Assembly: GCA_027485815.1 (NCBI GenBank)
Contig: JAIXQE010000092.1
Location: 1-64,000, forward strand
Direction of reading: 5' to 3'
Length of the DNA: 64,000 nucleotides
Source of the DNA: Opitutaceae bacterium
Lineage (GTDB): Bacteria > Verrucomicrobiota > Verrucomicrobiia > Opitutales > Opitutaceae
The notes beneath the pieces are model-generated. The model was not told the DNA's origin and searched no databases. It worked only from the letters and a program-made list of their open reading frames with translations. Below are positions 19,513 to 32,570 of the stretch, piece by piece. A program made the translations under genes and the position numbers. Position 1 is the first letter of the stretch; the number at the start of each line of letters is the position of its first letter.

Positions 19513-20184
19513 ATGCCTGCCCTTCCCTCCCGTTCCGATCGTCCCCGGATGACGCCAGACGCGCTGCGCGCGCTGCTGGCGGGGCGCTTCCCGAGCTGCG
19601 CCGACCGGCCCGGGGCCGTGGATCCCGACGGGCTGCGAACCGGATTGCCGGAACTCGACGGCGGCGGCGGTCTACCCCGGGGGGCGATCACGGAGCTCAC
19701 CTGCCCGGGATCCGGCGGCGGCGCCTCGCTGCTCCTCGGCGGACTGCTCGCGGCCAGCCGCGCCGGCGGCGGCCGGGCGGCGCTGGTCGACGCGCACGAT
19801 GCCTTCGACCCCGACTCCTTTCCGCCGGCCCTGCTGCGCCACCTCGTGTGGGTGCGCTGCCCCCACCCGGACCAGGCACTCGCGGCGGCCGACCTGCTGG
19901 TGCGGGACGCGAATTTCCGCCTGGTGGTGCTGGACCTGCGGCGCCTGCCGGAGCCGGCGTTGCGCCGCGTGCCGGCGGCCCACTGGCACCGGCTGCGCCT
20001 TGCGGCCGAAACCGGCGGGACCACGCTCCTCGTGCAAACCGCGGTGCCGGCGGTGCCCAGCGCCCGGCTCCGCCTCGTGCTGGCCCCCTCCCTGCCGTTG
20101 GCCGCGCTGGAGGAGGAACGCCTCCACCTGCTGGCCGCCCTGACCCCGGTGCGCACGCGGCACCAACTGGCCGCCGCCGTCTGA
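19513..20184 (+). CDS. imuA: ImuA, RecA/SulA-like mutagenesis protein
   Basis: GLPELDGGGGLPRGAITELTCPGSGGG, FRLVVLDLRRLP; position directly upstream of imuB. Confidence 0.85.
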   Translation: MPALPSRSDRPRMTPDALRALLAGRFPSCADRPGAVDPDGLRTGLPELDGGGGLPRGAITELTCPGSGGGASLLLGGLLAASRAGGGRAALVDAHDAFDPDSFPPALLRHLVWVRCPHPDQALAAADLLVRDANFRLVVLDLRRLPEPALRRVPAAHWHRLRLAAETGGTTLLVQTAVPAVPSARLRLVLAPSLPLAALEEERLHLLAALTPVRTRHQLAAAV

Positions 20185-20201
20185 GGCCGCGGAGTTCCGC
20201 C

Positions 20202-21683
20202 GTGTTCGCCGTGCTCCAGCTGGAAGCGTTTGCCCTGCAGGCCGCCCTGCGGACCGGAGCGCCCGTGCCCGGGACGCAGCCGGCGGGCCTGCTCACGGGC
20301 CTGGACCGCCAGACCGGACTGGGCGAGTGCAACCGCGCCGCCCGCGCCGCGGGCCTCAACGCGGGGATGTCCGTCGCCCAAGCCCTGGCCCGCTGCCCCG
20401 GGCTGCTGCTCCGCGCCGCGGATCCCGCGGCGGAGGCAGAGGCCACGGCCGTGCTGCTGGCCGCGGCGCTCACCCTTTCGCCGACGGTGGAGGCCACGGC
20501 GGGGGGGTGCTGCACGATCGACCTCCGGGGCACCGATCCGGCCGGGCGCCGGTCCGCGGCGGAGGCGGCGGTGCGGGCGCTCGCGGCGACCAGACTGGAG
20601 GCCAGCGCGGGCGTCGCCCGCACGCCGCAGCTGGCGGCTTACGCGGCTCGCTGGGCCGGGGAAAACGCCCTGCCGGGCGGATTCCTCGCGGTGGAGGAGG
20701 AGGCTGCCTTCCTCGCCCGCCTGCCCCTCGATTATGCGGACCCCTCGCCGGCGCAGGCCGCCCGGCTCGCCGGCTGGGGCATCCACACCTTGGGCGAGCT
20801 GACCTCGCTCACGGCCGCCGGCCTGACCCGCCGCCTCGGCCGCGAAGGCCGCGAACTCTGGGACCGCGCCCGGGGCGGGGACCCCCGGCCGCTGCGGCGC
20901 CACGAGCCGCCCGGCTGCTTCCGCGCGGACCTGGACCTCGAGCTGGGCGTCGAGACCCTGCCGGCCCTGCTGCCGCCGCTGGAGCGTCACGTGGCCCGCC
21001 TCGCCCTCGAACTGCAGGCGGCCGGCCTCGCCGCGGGCGGACTGGACCTGGAACTGCGGCTGGAGGACGGCCCCACCCAGCGCGCCCAGCTCCGCCTGCC
21101 GGTGCCGACGGCCGCGCCCGCACCGCTCCAGCGGGCCCTCGAGACCCATCTGTCCGGGCTCCGGACCGCGGCGCCCGTGCGGGGCTGGAGCCTGCGCGTG
21201 GAGGCGGTGCGAGCGCCCGTCCGCCAGCAGGATTTCCTGTCCGGCGGGCTGCGGGATCCGCACGCCTTCACGGAAACCCTCGCCCGGGTGGCGGCCCTCG
21301 TCGGCGCGGACCGCGTCGGCACCCCCGTGCCCGCCGACACCCACCGCCCCGATGCGGCGGTGCTCGTCCCGCCGCCCAGGCTGCTGGAGGACGCCCCCGT
21401 GGCGCCGGCCGGCGCCATCGGCCTGCCGCTGCGCCGATTTCGCCCGCCGTTGCCGGCGCGCCTGAGCTTCGCGCCGGCCTCCGGACGCCCCGCCCACGTG
21501 TGGACGGAACGGTTCTCCGGCCCGGTGACCGAGGCGCGGGGACCGTGGTGCGCGAGCGGCGACTGGTGGGAACCGGCCCGCGCCTGGGCGCGGGTCGAAT
21601 GGGACGTCGCGCTGACCGGGGGCGGCCTCTACCGGCTCATCGGGGAACGCGAGGCCTGGTTCGTCGAGGGCGAATACGACTGA
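20202..21683 (+). CDS. imuB: ImuB, Y-family polymerase-like protein, GTG start
   Basis: GLTGLDRQTGLGECNRAARAAGLNAGMSVAQALARCPGL family layout; C-terminus GLYRLIGEREAWFVEGEYD; catalytic acidic residues apparently absent. Confidence 0.9.
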   Translation: MFAVLQLEAFALQAALRTGAPVPGTQPAGLLTGLDRQTGLGECNRAARAAGLNAGMSVAQALARCPGLLLRAADPAAEAEATAVLLAAALTLSPTVEATAGGCCTIDLRGTDPAGRRSAAEAAVRALAATRLEASAGVARTPQLAAYAARWAGENALPGGFLAVEEEAAFLARLPLDYADPSPAQAARLAGWGIHTLGELTSLTAAGLTRRLGREGRELWDRARGGDPRPLRRHEPPGCFRADLDLELGVETLPALLPPLERHVARLALELQAAGLAAGGLDLELRLEDGPTQRAQLRLPVPTAAPAPLQRALETHLSGLRTAAPVRGWSLRVEAVRAPVRQQDFLSGGLRDPHAFTETLARVAALVGADRVGTPVPADTHRPDAAVLVPPPRLLEDAPVAPAGAIGLPLRRFRPPLPARLSFAPASGRPAHVWTERFSGPVTEARGPWCASGDWWEPARAWARVEWDVALTGGGLYRLIGEREAWFVEGEYD

Positions 21684-21691
21684 GCCGCGCG

Positions 21692-24904
<3,213 letters not shown>

Positions 24905-24922
24905 AATCCGCGGCCGCCGGGC

Positions 24923-26542
24923 TCAGGCGCGCAGGAAGCGGGCCGCGAGCTCGCCGATCACCAGGCAAGTGGCGTGCGTCTGCACGCTCAGCAGCGTCGG
25001 CATGATCGAGGCATCCGCCACCCGCAGGCCTTCCAGCCCGCGCACCCGCAGCGCGGGATCCACCACCGCGTCCGGCCCGCGGCCCATCCGGCAGGTGCCG
25101 GCCGGGTGATAGATCGTGCCGGAGGTCCGCCGGATGAACTCGCGCAGGCGGGCCGGCGAATCCTCCCCTTCCCCGGGTTCGGCCGCGGCGCCCCGCAACG
25201 CATCGAAGGCGCGCGCCCGTCCGATCGCCAGCCCCAGCCGCACCCCCTCGACCGCGACGTCGAGGTCACGCTCCTCGGTGAAGTAATTCGCGCGGATCAC
25301 CGGCGGCGCGAGCGGATCCGCGGACCGCAGGCTGATCGAGCCGCGGCTCTGGACGCGCGTCACGATCACCGAGTAGGCCAGCGCCGGATCCGGGGCGCTG
25401 AGGCCGCGGCCGACGGCGAACTGGAGGTCCGGCGGCCCCCCGGCCGGACCGAGCCCGGAAAAGGCGAGCAGCCCACCGGAGACCGAGGAGCCAGGAAGCG
25501 GGGCGCGGCCGGCCCAGCGCAGGCCGATGCGGGGATGATCCTGCAGGTTGGCGCCGACGCCCGGCAGATCGTGGCGCACGGGCACGCCGGCCGCGCGCAG
25601 CGCGGCGGCGGGACCGATCCCCGAGAGCAGCAGGAGCCGTGGTGAATCGATGGCCCCCGCGCACAACACCACCTCCCGCGCGGCGCGGACCGTGCGGGGG
25701 ACCGGCGCGGCGCCGGGGCTGCCGTCGAGGTACTCGAGGCCGACGACGCGGGTGCCCTCGAGGAGGAGGCGGCGCACGTGGGCCTGCGGGCGCGCGGCGA
25801 GGTTCGCGCGGCCGAGCACCGGGGTCAGGAAGGCCGCCGCCGCGGACTGGCGGCGGCCGGCGCGAAGGTGCTTCTGGTAGAAGCCCGCCCCGTTCTCGGG
25901 CTGCTCGGAATTGAAGTCCCAGCGCGGATCCGCCGCGAACCCGAGCCCACGGCAGGCCTCCAGAAAGGCCAGATGGCCGGCATGGGGATCATCCGTGTCG
26001 CTCACCGCGACCGGCCCGCCCACCCCGCGCAGCGCGGAGGCGCCGCGACTGTTGTCCTCCAGCGCCCGGAAGATCGGCCGGACCGACGCGTACGACCAGT
26101 CGGGGCCGGCCTCCTGCGCCCAGGCGGCAAAGTCGAGCGGGTGGCCGCGCACGTAGGCCGCCGCACTGATCGCGCTGGAGCCGCCGAAGCCGCGGCCGCG
26201 GGGCCATTTGACCGAGCGACCGCCGAGCGCCGGTTCCGGCTCGGTGGCATAATTCCAATCCGCCGCGGTCCCCAGCAGGGAGGTCCAGCGCCCGATGTCG
26301 CCGATCAGGGGGTCGTCCCCCCGCCCTCCGGCCTCCAGGAGCAGCACGCGGATCCCGGGGTCCGCGGAGAGCCGGTTGGCGACGACGCAGCCGCTGGAGC
26401 CGGCGCCGACGACGACGTAATCAAACTCCTCCGGGGCGCCAGTGGCGCGGGCGCCCGGCCGCACGGCGGCCGAGGTCCCCGCGGCCAGCGAGGCGCCGAG
26501 GAAGCGACGGCGGGACAGCGTGGCGGGATGCATCGCGTTCAT
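24923..26542 (-). CDS. GMC family oxidoreductase with Tat signal
   Basis: SRRRFLGASLAAG; FDYVVVGAGSSGCVVANRLS; GTIYHPAGTCRMG. Confidence 0.93.
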   Translation of the reverse strand: MNAMHPATLSRRRFLGASLAAGTSAAVRPGARATGAPEEFDYVVVGAGSSGCVVANRLSADPGIRVLLLEAGGRGDDPLIGDIGRWTSLLGTAADWNYATEPEPALGGRSVKWPRGRGFGGSSAISAAAYVRGHPLDFAAWAQEAGPDWSYASVRPIFRALEDNSRGASALRGVGGPVAVSDTDDPHAGHLAFLEACRGLGFAADPRWDFNSEQPENGAGFYQKHLRAGRRQSAAAAFLTPVLGRANLAARPQAHVRRLLLEGTRVVGLEYLDGSPGAAPVPRTVRAAREVVLCAGAIDSPRLLLLSGIGPAAALRAAGVPVRHDLPGVGANLQDHPRIGLRWAGRAPLPGSSVSGGLLAFSGLGPAGGPPDLQFAVGRGLSAPDPALAYSVIVTRVQSRGSISLRSADPLAPPVIRANYFTEERDLDVAVEGVRLGLAIGRARAFDALRGAAAEPGEGEDSPARLREFIRRTSGTIYHPAGTCRMGRGPDAVVDPALRVRGLEGLRVADASIMPTLLSVQTHATCLVIGELAARFLRA

Positions 26543-28089
26543 TCCGGGGCTTTCCTGCCACCCTTGCGCGCCGGAGCCGGCAGGGCCGGGGCGGCGTTGA
26601 GTTTCGCCTCCTGCGCCTTCAGCCACGTGTCGTACGCCTTGTTCCCGGCCCCGCCGACGTAGGCGTAGGCCTCCAACTCGGCCGCCCGGCCCAAGATCCG
26701 CGGGTCCTCGTCCTGCCGCAGCAACGTCACGAGCCGCTGGCGCAACTCGGCCACCGTCGTGGCGTGAGCCAGGTCGTGGGCCAGGTTGTTCACCCCGTGC
26801 GGGTCGCGGCGCAGGTCATACAATTCCTCCGCCGGGCGTTTGCCGAACGACAGGTCATAGAAGTGGCCGCCGAGGGCCTTGATCACCTCCTTGGTCGGGC
26901 CCGGGTCACAGTTGCCGAAGTCCGTCTCGGGGTTGCCCGCGGGCCAACGCTCGGGATGGAAGTTGCGGACGTAGAGGAAGTCCCGATTGCGCAGGGCGCG
27001 CACCGGATAGCCCGCGTTGCCGGGCCGGCCGAGGTCGTGGCGCTCCTTGCCGACGAGCATCTCGTCGCGGCCCTCGAGCCAGCCCGAACCGGGCGCCCGC
27101 AGCAGCGCGGCGAGGCTGCGGCCCGTCATCTGCGGATGCGGGGGCAGGCCAGCGACCTCGAGGAAGGTCGGCGCGAAGTCGCGCACGTTAACGAAGTCCT
27201 CGACCACGCGGCCCGGACGGATCGCGGCGCCCCAGCGCATCGCGAGGGGCAGGTGGAAGCCATCCTCGTGGATCTGCCCTTTCACGTAGGGGAAGGGCAT
27301 GCCGTGGTCCGACGTGACGACGACCAGGGTGTTCTCCAGTTCCCCCGCCGCCTCGAGCGCGGCCAGCACGCGGCCGAGATGCGCATCGGCCCATTCCACC
27401 TCCACCGCGTAGTCCGCGAGGTCGTCCCGCACGGGGTTCACGTCCGGGAAGTACGGCGGCACCGGCACCGCGGCGAGGTCCTTCCCGAGGCGGCGGCCCG
27501 AGCCCGGCTCGTAGGCGCGGTGCGGCTCGTGGAAGCCCAGCCAGAAGCAGAACGGAGCGCCGCGCGGCCGCCGGGCGAGGAACGTCTCGAAGTTCTTCGC
27601 GTAGTCCTTCCGGTTGATGCCCGTGGCCGGGACGGTCATCGTATGCTCCTCGATGACGGGGCCGGCGGGATTGCGCGTGCGCCCGGCGACGGTCTTGAAG
27701 TCGCCCGGCCCCCAGCCCTTGCCGGTCAGGCCCACGTGGTAGCCGGCCTGTTCGAGCAGGTCCGGGTACACGGCGAAATCCGCGGGGAACATCCCGTTGT
27801 GCGAGACCGCCTCGCGCAGTTGCCAGGTATTGCGCCCGGTCAGGATGCTGGCGCGACAGGGGCTGCACTTCGGATTCGAGGTGAAGGCGTTCCGGAACAG
27901 CACGCCCTCCCGCGCGACGCGGTCGAAGCCCGGCGTCCGCAGCCACGTCGCGCCATACGCGCCCGCATCGCGCCAGCCCCAGTCATCAAAGATGACGAAG
28001 AGGACATTGGGACGTGCGGCGGGGGTCGCGGCCGCGGCGGCGAGCGGGAGCAGGACCGGGAGCAGGAAAAGGCGAAGGAGCGGGAGCAT
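26539..28089 (-). CDS. Type I sulfatase, secreted
   Basis: NVLFVIFDDWGWRDAGAYGA; CSPCRASILTGR sulfatase signature; signal peptide. Confidence 0.92.
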   Translation of the reverse strand: MLPLLRLFLLPVLLPLAAAAATPAARPNVLFVIFDDWGWRDAGAYGATWLRTPGFDRVAREGVLFRNAFTSNPKCSPCRASILTGRNTWQLREAVSHNGMFPADFAVYPDLLEQAGYHVGLTGKGWGPGDFKTVAGRTRNPAGPVIEEHTMTVPATGINRKDYAKNFETFLARRPRGAPFCFWLGFHEPHRAYEPGSGRRLGKDLAAVPVPPYFPDVNPVRDDLADYAVEVEWADAHLGRVLAALEAAGELENTLVVVTSDHGMPFPYVKGQIHEDGFHLPLAMRWGAAIRPGRVVEDFVNVRDFAPTFLEVAGLPPHPQMTGRSLAALLRAPGSGWLEGRDEMLVGKERHDLGRPGNAGYPVRALRNRDFLYVRNFHPERWPAGNPETDFGNCDPGPTKEVIKALGGHFYDLSFGKRPAEELYDLRRDPHGVNNLAHDLAHATTVAELRQRLVTLLRQDEDPRILGRAAELEAYAYVGGAGNKAYDTWLKAQEAKLNAAPALPAPARKGGRKAPE

Positions 28090-28229
28090 CGGGGAAAGAT
28101 TGGTCGGCGGGAAAGGCCGCGGCGGGGGCATCGACCTCCGGTGTCCAGTCAGGCCGGCCCTCGCCGCCAGTCGAGCCGCAACTGCCCGCGCCCGCTTGCC
28201 CACCGACGCGCGGACCGCAAGCTCGCGCC

Positions 28230-29510
28230 ATGACCCCCGCTTACCTGCCCGCCCGCCGCAAGCGATTGGAAGCCGCGCTGGCCCCCGCCGACGCCCTCCT
28301 CGTCATCGGGGCCGGGGACCCGGTGCCGCTGCCCGAGGGCAGCGATCAGACGTATCCTTACCGCGCCCATGCCGAGTACGTCTTCGCCGCCGGTTTGGAG
28401 TGCCCCGGCGGGGTGGTCGCCTACGACCCGCGCGAGGGCGCGGCCGGCTGGCGCAGCTTCGTGCCGCCGGTGACCGAGGCGGAGCGGGTCTGGTGCGGTG
28501 CCCACCCGCGCGAGGGTGAGGACGTGGCCGGTTTGGCCGCCTGGCTGGGCGCGCGGAAAGGCCGCAAGATCGCCGTCCTCGGCGCCGCCGTGTCCGGCGC
28601 GACCGCCGACGCAGCCGCGACAGAAGCCGCCCGCCTCGCCTACGCCGAGGTCCGGCGCCCGAAGGACGCCCACGAACTGGACCTGCTCGGGCGGGCCGTC
28701 GCCGCCACCGCCGCGGGCTTCGCGCGGCTGCCGGAACTCATCCGTCCGGGCGTCACCGAGCGCACGCTGCAGATCGAGGTCGAGGCCACCTTCCAGCGCG
28801 CGGGCGCGGATCGGACGGGCTACGGGACGATCGTCGGCGCCGGCCCGAACGCGGCGGTGCTCCACTTCGAGCCGTCCGCGCGCGCCGTGGCCCCCGGTGA
28901 TTTCGTGCTGGTGGACGCCGGCGCCGAGGTGCAGCGGTACGTGGCGGACGTCACCCGCACCCACGTCGCGGGAACACCCACCGGCTTCCAGCGGGACCTG
29001 CACGCCGCCGTGCAGCACGCGCAGGAACGGGCCATCGCCCGTTGCGTGCCGGGCGCGGAATGGAAGCAGATCCATCTCGCCGCCGCGGTGGACCTGACCG
29101 CCGGGCTCGTCGCGATGGGCGTCCTCCGCGGGCAGCCGGAGTCCCTGGTGGAGCAGGAGGCTCATGCGCTCTTCTTCCCTCACGGTCTCGGCCACCTGGT
29201 CGGGCTCGGCGTGCGCGACGCGAGTGGGCTGGCACGCGGCCGGACCCGCGACCCGAGGCCGAGCCTGCGTTCGCTGCGGATGGACCTGCCCCTCGCGGAG
29301 GGGTTCGTCGTGACCGTGGAGCCTGGCCTCTACTTCATCCCCGCGCTCCTGCAGGACCCGTCCCGGCGGGAACGCCACCGGGACGCCGTCAACTGGACCC
29401 TGGTGGACGCGCACCTGGAACTCGGCGGGGTGCGCCTCGAGGACGACGTGCTGGTCCGCGCCGGCGGGCCCGAGGTGCTCACCGCCGGGATTCCCAAGTC
29501 GTTGGCCTGA
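28230..29510 (+). CDS. pepP: Xaa-Pro aminopeptidase (M24)
   Basis: GYGTIVGAGPNAAVLHF, VLVDAGAEVQRYVADVTRT, HGLGHLVGLGVRD, VTVEPGLYF. Confidence 0.92.
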   Translation: MTPAYLPARRKRLEAALAPADALLVIGAGDPVPLPEGSDQTYPYRAHAEYVFAAGLECPGGVVAYDPREGAAGWRSFVPPVTEAERVWCGAHPREGEDVAGLAAWLGARKGRKIAVLGAAVSGATADAAATEAARLAYAEVRRPKDAHELDLLGRAVAATAAGFARLPELIRPGVTERTLQIEVEATFQRAGADRTGYGTIVGAGPNAAVLHFEPSARAVAPGDFVLVDAGAEVQRYVADVTRTHVAGTPTGFQRDLHAAVQHAQERAIARCVPGAEWKQIHLAAAVDLTAGLVAMGVLRGQPESLVEQEAHALFFPHGLGHLVGLGVRDASGLARGRTRDPRPSLRSLRMDLPLAEGFVVTVEPGLYFIPALLQDPSRRERHRDAVNWTLVDAHLELGGVRLEDDVLVRAGGPEVLTAGIPKSLA

Positions 29511-29540
29511 GCCGGCGGCGATTCCCTCGAAGGCCGGGAC

Positions 29541-30629
29541 TTAGCCGGACGGCAGGAACCAGAGATTCGCGGCCGGGAGCGCGACCGCCACCTCCGCGCC
29601 AACCGCGAAATCCGCCGTGTCCCCGTCCCCGCCGGGCTGGACCGCGGTCAGCGTCAGCCCGCCGCCGTCGCCCAACGCGATCTGCAGGAGCTCGCGGTCG
29701 CCGCGGAATTCCGCGGCGGTGACGCGCCCCCGCAGGGCGTCCGGCGCCGCGCCGCGCCAGGGGCGGAGCACCACCTGTTCCGGGCGGACGACCGCGCGCG
29801 TGGCCGACCGACCCGCGGGCCAGCGCTCCGCGGGCAGGTCGAGCTCCAGCGTCCCGGCGAGCCGCACGGTCGCTCGGTCCGCCGTCCCGCTGGTCCGCTC
29901 CACCGGGATCAGGTTCGCGTGTCCGACGAATTCGGCGACGAAGGCCGTGGCCGGCCGGTGGTAGATTTCGCGGGGGGAACCGACCTGCTCGAGCGCGCCG
30001 GCATTCACCACCGCGATCCGGTCGCTCAGCGCGAGGGCCTCGTCCTGGTCGTGGGTCACGAGCACGAAGGTCATCCCGAGGCGCCGCTGCAGAGCCTGCA
30101 GCTCGGCGCGCATCGATTGCCGCAACTTGGCGTCGAGCGCGGAGAAGGGCTCGTCCAGCAGGAGCACTTGCGGCCGGCACACCACCGCGCGGGCGACCGC
30201 GACCCGCTGGCGCTGGCCCCCGGAGAGTTCGTGCGGGAAACGTTCCCCGAGGCCTTGGAGCGCGACGAGCGCGAGGGCCTCGTCCACCCGCTGGCCGATT
30301 TCCGCTTGGCCGACACCCCGCATCCGCAGGCCGAACGCGACGTTGCCGCGCACGGACAGATGCGGGAAGAGGGCGTAGCCCTGGAAGACCTGATTCACGG
30401 GCCGGCGATGGGGCGGGACCCCGGTAATATCCTCCCCGCCCAGCCGGATCCGCCCGGCCGTCGGCGCCTCGAAGCCCGCGATCATCCGCAGGAGGGTCGT
30501 CTTTCCACAGCCCGAGGGGCCGAGGAGCGTCAGGAACTCCCCCCCGGCGATGGTCAGGTGGACCTCGCGGACGGCGGTGACCGCACCGTAGCGCTTGCCC
30601 ACGCCCTCGAGCTCGATCCGGGCGCTCAT
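29541..30629 (-). CDS. potA: Spermidine/putrescine-type ABC transporter ATP-binding protein
   Basis: LLGPSGCGKTTLLRMIAGFE, LSGGQRQRVAVARAV, TOBE-like C-terminus. Confidence 0.92.
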   Translation of the reverse strand: MSARIELEGVGKRYGAVTAVREVHLTIAGGEFLTLLGPSGCGKTTLLRMIAGFEAPTAGRIRLGGEDITGVPPHRRPVNQVFQGYALFPHLSVRGNVAFGLRMRGVGQAEIGQRVDEALALVALQGLGERFPHELSGGQRQRVAVARAVVCRPQVLLLDEPFSALDAKLRQSMRAELQALQRRLGMTFVLVTHDQDEALALSDRIAVVNAGALEQVGSPREIYHRPATAFVAEFVGHANLIPVERTSGTADRATVRLAGTLELDLPAERWPAGRSATRAVVRPEQVVLRPWRGAAPDALRGRVTAAEFRGDRELLQIALGDGGGLTLTAVQPGGDGDTADFAVGAEVAVALPAANLWFLPSG

Positions 30630-31504
30630 CCGCGGAGGGCGCCGCGCGGCCGGAGGGCCCGCAGCAGCATTTGGGAAACGAGGAAGAGCCCGAGCAGCGC
30701 CACTCCGAGGGCGGCCCCAAAAGGCCAGTCCCGGGCCTGCAGGAACTGGTTCTGGATGACGTTGCCGATGAGCGGAACGCGCGCGCCGCCGAGCAGGTCA
30801 GTGACGGCGAACATCGCCACGGCGGGCACGAAGACCAGCGTGACCCCGGCGGCGATGCCCGGGAGCGTGAGCGGCAGGATCACCGCGGGGAACACCCGCC
30901 AGGGTCCGGCGCCGAGGTCGTGCGCCGCCTCGATCAGGGCACCGTCCAGTTTCTCGACGCTCGCGTACACCGGCAAAATCAGGAAAGGCAGGTACGAGTA
31001 GACCAGCCCCGTCACCACGGCCGCGGGCGTGTAGAGCAGCCCGAGCGGGGCCCAGGCCGGCTGGAGCCAGGCCACCAGCGCGTTCAGCAGGCCCTCCTCG
31101 CGGAGGATCGCCATCCAGGCGTACGTGCGCACGAGGAAGCTGGTCCAGAAGGGGACCAGCACGAGCAGGAGCAGCAGTTCCCGCACGCGCGGCGCGGCGC
31201 GCGCGAGGTGGTACGCGACCGGGTACCCGATCAGCAGGCAGAGCACCGTCGTCAGCGCGGCGAAGCCGAGCGAGCGCAGGAAGATCCGCAGGTAGACGGG
31301 ATCAAGGAGTCGCGCGTAGTTTTCCAAGGAGAAGCCCCAGAGCACCTGCCCAAACTCGTCGCGTTCCCCGAAGCTGCAGCCCAGCAGCAGCAGGGCCGGC
31401 ACCACCACGAAGAGCGCGAGCCATACGAGCAGCGGCGCGAGCAGCAGCCAGGCGAAGGCGCCGGGACGGGCGCCGGGCTCGCGCGCGACGGGGAACGGGG
31501 TCAA
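30626..31504 (-). CDS. potB: Spermidine/putrescine-type ABC transporter permease PotB-like
   Basis: Multiple TM segments; EAAHDLGAGPWRVFPAVILPLTLPGI EAA loop. Confidence 0.88.
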   Translation of the reverse strand: MTPFPVAREPGARPGAFAWLLLAPLLVWLALFVVVPALLLLGCSFGERDEFGQVLWGFSLENYARLLDPVYLRIFLRSLGFAALTTVLCLLIGYPVAYHLARAAPRVRELLLLLVLVPFWTSFLVRTYAWMAILREEGLLNALVAWLQPAWAPLGLLYTPAAVVTGLVYSYLPFLILPVYASVEKLDGALIEAAHDLGAGPWRVFPAVILPLTLPGIAAGVTLVFVPAVAMFAVTDLLGGARVPLIGNVIQNQFLQARDWPFGAALGVALLGLFLVSQMLLRALRPRGALRG

Positions 31505-31517
31505 GGGCGGGCGCGCC

Positions 31518-32552
31518 TCACTTGGCGCTCTTGAGGTCGGTCACCAGTCGGTCGATGTCCGCCGCGGCGCGACCGATGTCGCGGAAACTCTCCAACTTGC
31601 CCCCCTGGGGATAGCTGGCGGGGTTCGCCAGTTCGTCGGGCGTGAGGAGGCGGCGGGCGGCGAGGTTCGGGTTGGTGTAAGGAAATGCCGCCGAAATCTG
31701 GCGCGAGACCTCGGGCCGGAGGATGTAGTCGATGAACCGGTGCGCCTCGGTGACGTTCCGGGCCCCGGTCGGAATGGCGAGGACGTCGACGAACTGATGC
31801 GCCCCTTCGGCGGGCAGGATGTACTGGAACTTGCGGTGCTCGCGCCAGAGCAGCGCGGCCTCGCCGCTCCAGACGACCCCGAGGTCCACGTCGCCGTTGA
31901 GCAGCGCGGTCTTGGGGCTGTCGGAGTCGAACACCTTCACCAGCTTGATCCACTCGGCGAGCAGGGGACGGACGCGGGCGAGGCTGGCGGCATCGATCGT
32001 ATTGATCGGCTGTCCGAGCGCGTAGAGCGCCCACGAGACCAGCTCCCGGCTGTCGTTGACCACCACGATGCGGTTCCGGTGGGCGGCCTGGAAGACGTCG
32101 CGGTAGCCGCGCACCGGGGTCTTCACCTTCTCCGTGTTCACCACGATCCCCACGCTGCCGCTCATGTACGGGACGGTGTAGCGCCCCTCGGGGTCGTGCG
32201 CGCGGCCGGTGAACTCGGGCGCCAGGTTGCCGAGGCCGGTCAGGCGGGCGCGATCGAGTGGCTGCAGTAGCTTGCGGCGAATCATCGCCTCGGCGGTGTA
32301 ATCGCTGGGCTGGACGAGGTCGTAACGGCCGCCGCCGGCCACCAGCTTGGCGAGCATCTCCTCATTCGAGGAGTAGGTCTCGAAGTTGACCTTGATGCCG
32401 GTCTCGCGGGTAAACCCCTCGAGCACGGGCTGCGGGACGTACTCGGACCAGCCGAACAGGTTGAGTTCGCCGGCGCCGCGGGTGGCGACCGGAAGGAGCG
32501 CGAGCAACAGGGCGGCAAGCCGCCCCGGGAAGGAGGGGATCTTGAATTGCAT
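31518..32552 (-). CDS. potD: Spermidine/putrescine-binding protein PotD-like
   Basis: ELNLFGWSEYVPQPVLEGFTRETGIKVNFETYSSNEEMLAKL. Confidence 0.92.
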   Translation of the reverse strand: MQFKIPSFPGRLAALLLALLPVATRGAGELNLFGWSEYVPQPVLEGFTRETGIKVNFETYSSNEEMLAKLVAGGGRYDLVQPSDYTAEAMIRRKLLQPLDRARLTGLGNLAPEFTGRAHDPEGRYTVPYMSGSVGIVVNTEKVKTPVRGYRDVFQAAHRNRIVVVNDSRELVSWALYALGQPINTIDAASLARVRPLLAEWIKLVKVFDSDSPKTALLNGDVDLGVVWSGEAALLWREHRKFQYILPAEGAHQFVDVLAIPTGARNVTEAHRFIDYILRPEVSRQISAAFPYTNPNLAARRLLTPDELANPASYPQGGKLESFRDIGRAAADIDRLVTDLKSAK

Positions 32553-32570
32553 GGCGGGAAAGGGGATGGG

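Noticed and set aside
20327-21691. N-terminal extension of the DnaE2 ORF (about 455 aa)
   Set aside because: Overlaps imuB in another frame and is low-complexity; the true start is ATG 21692 before the PHP domain.
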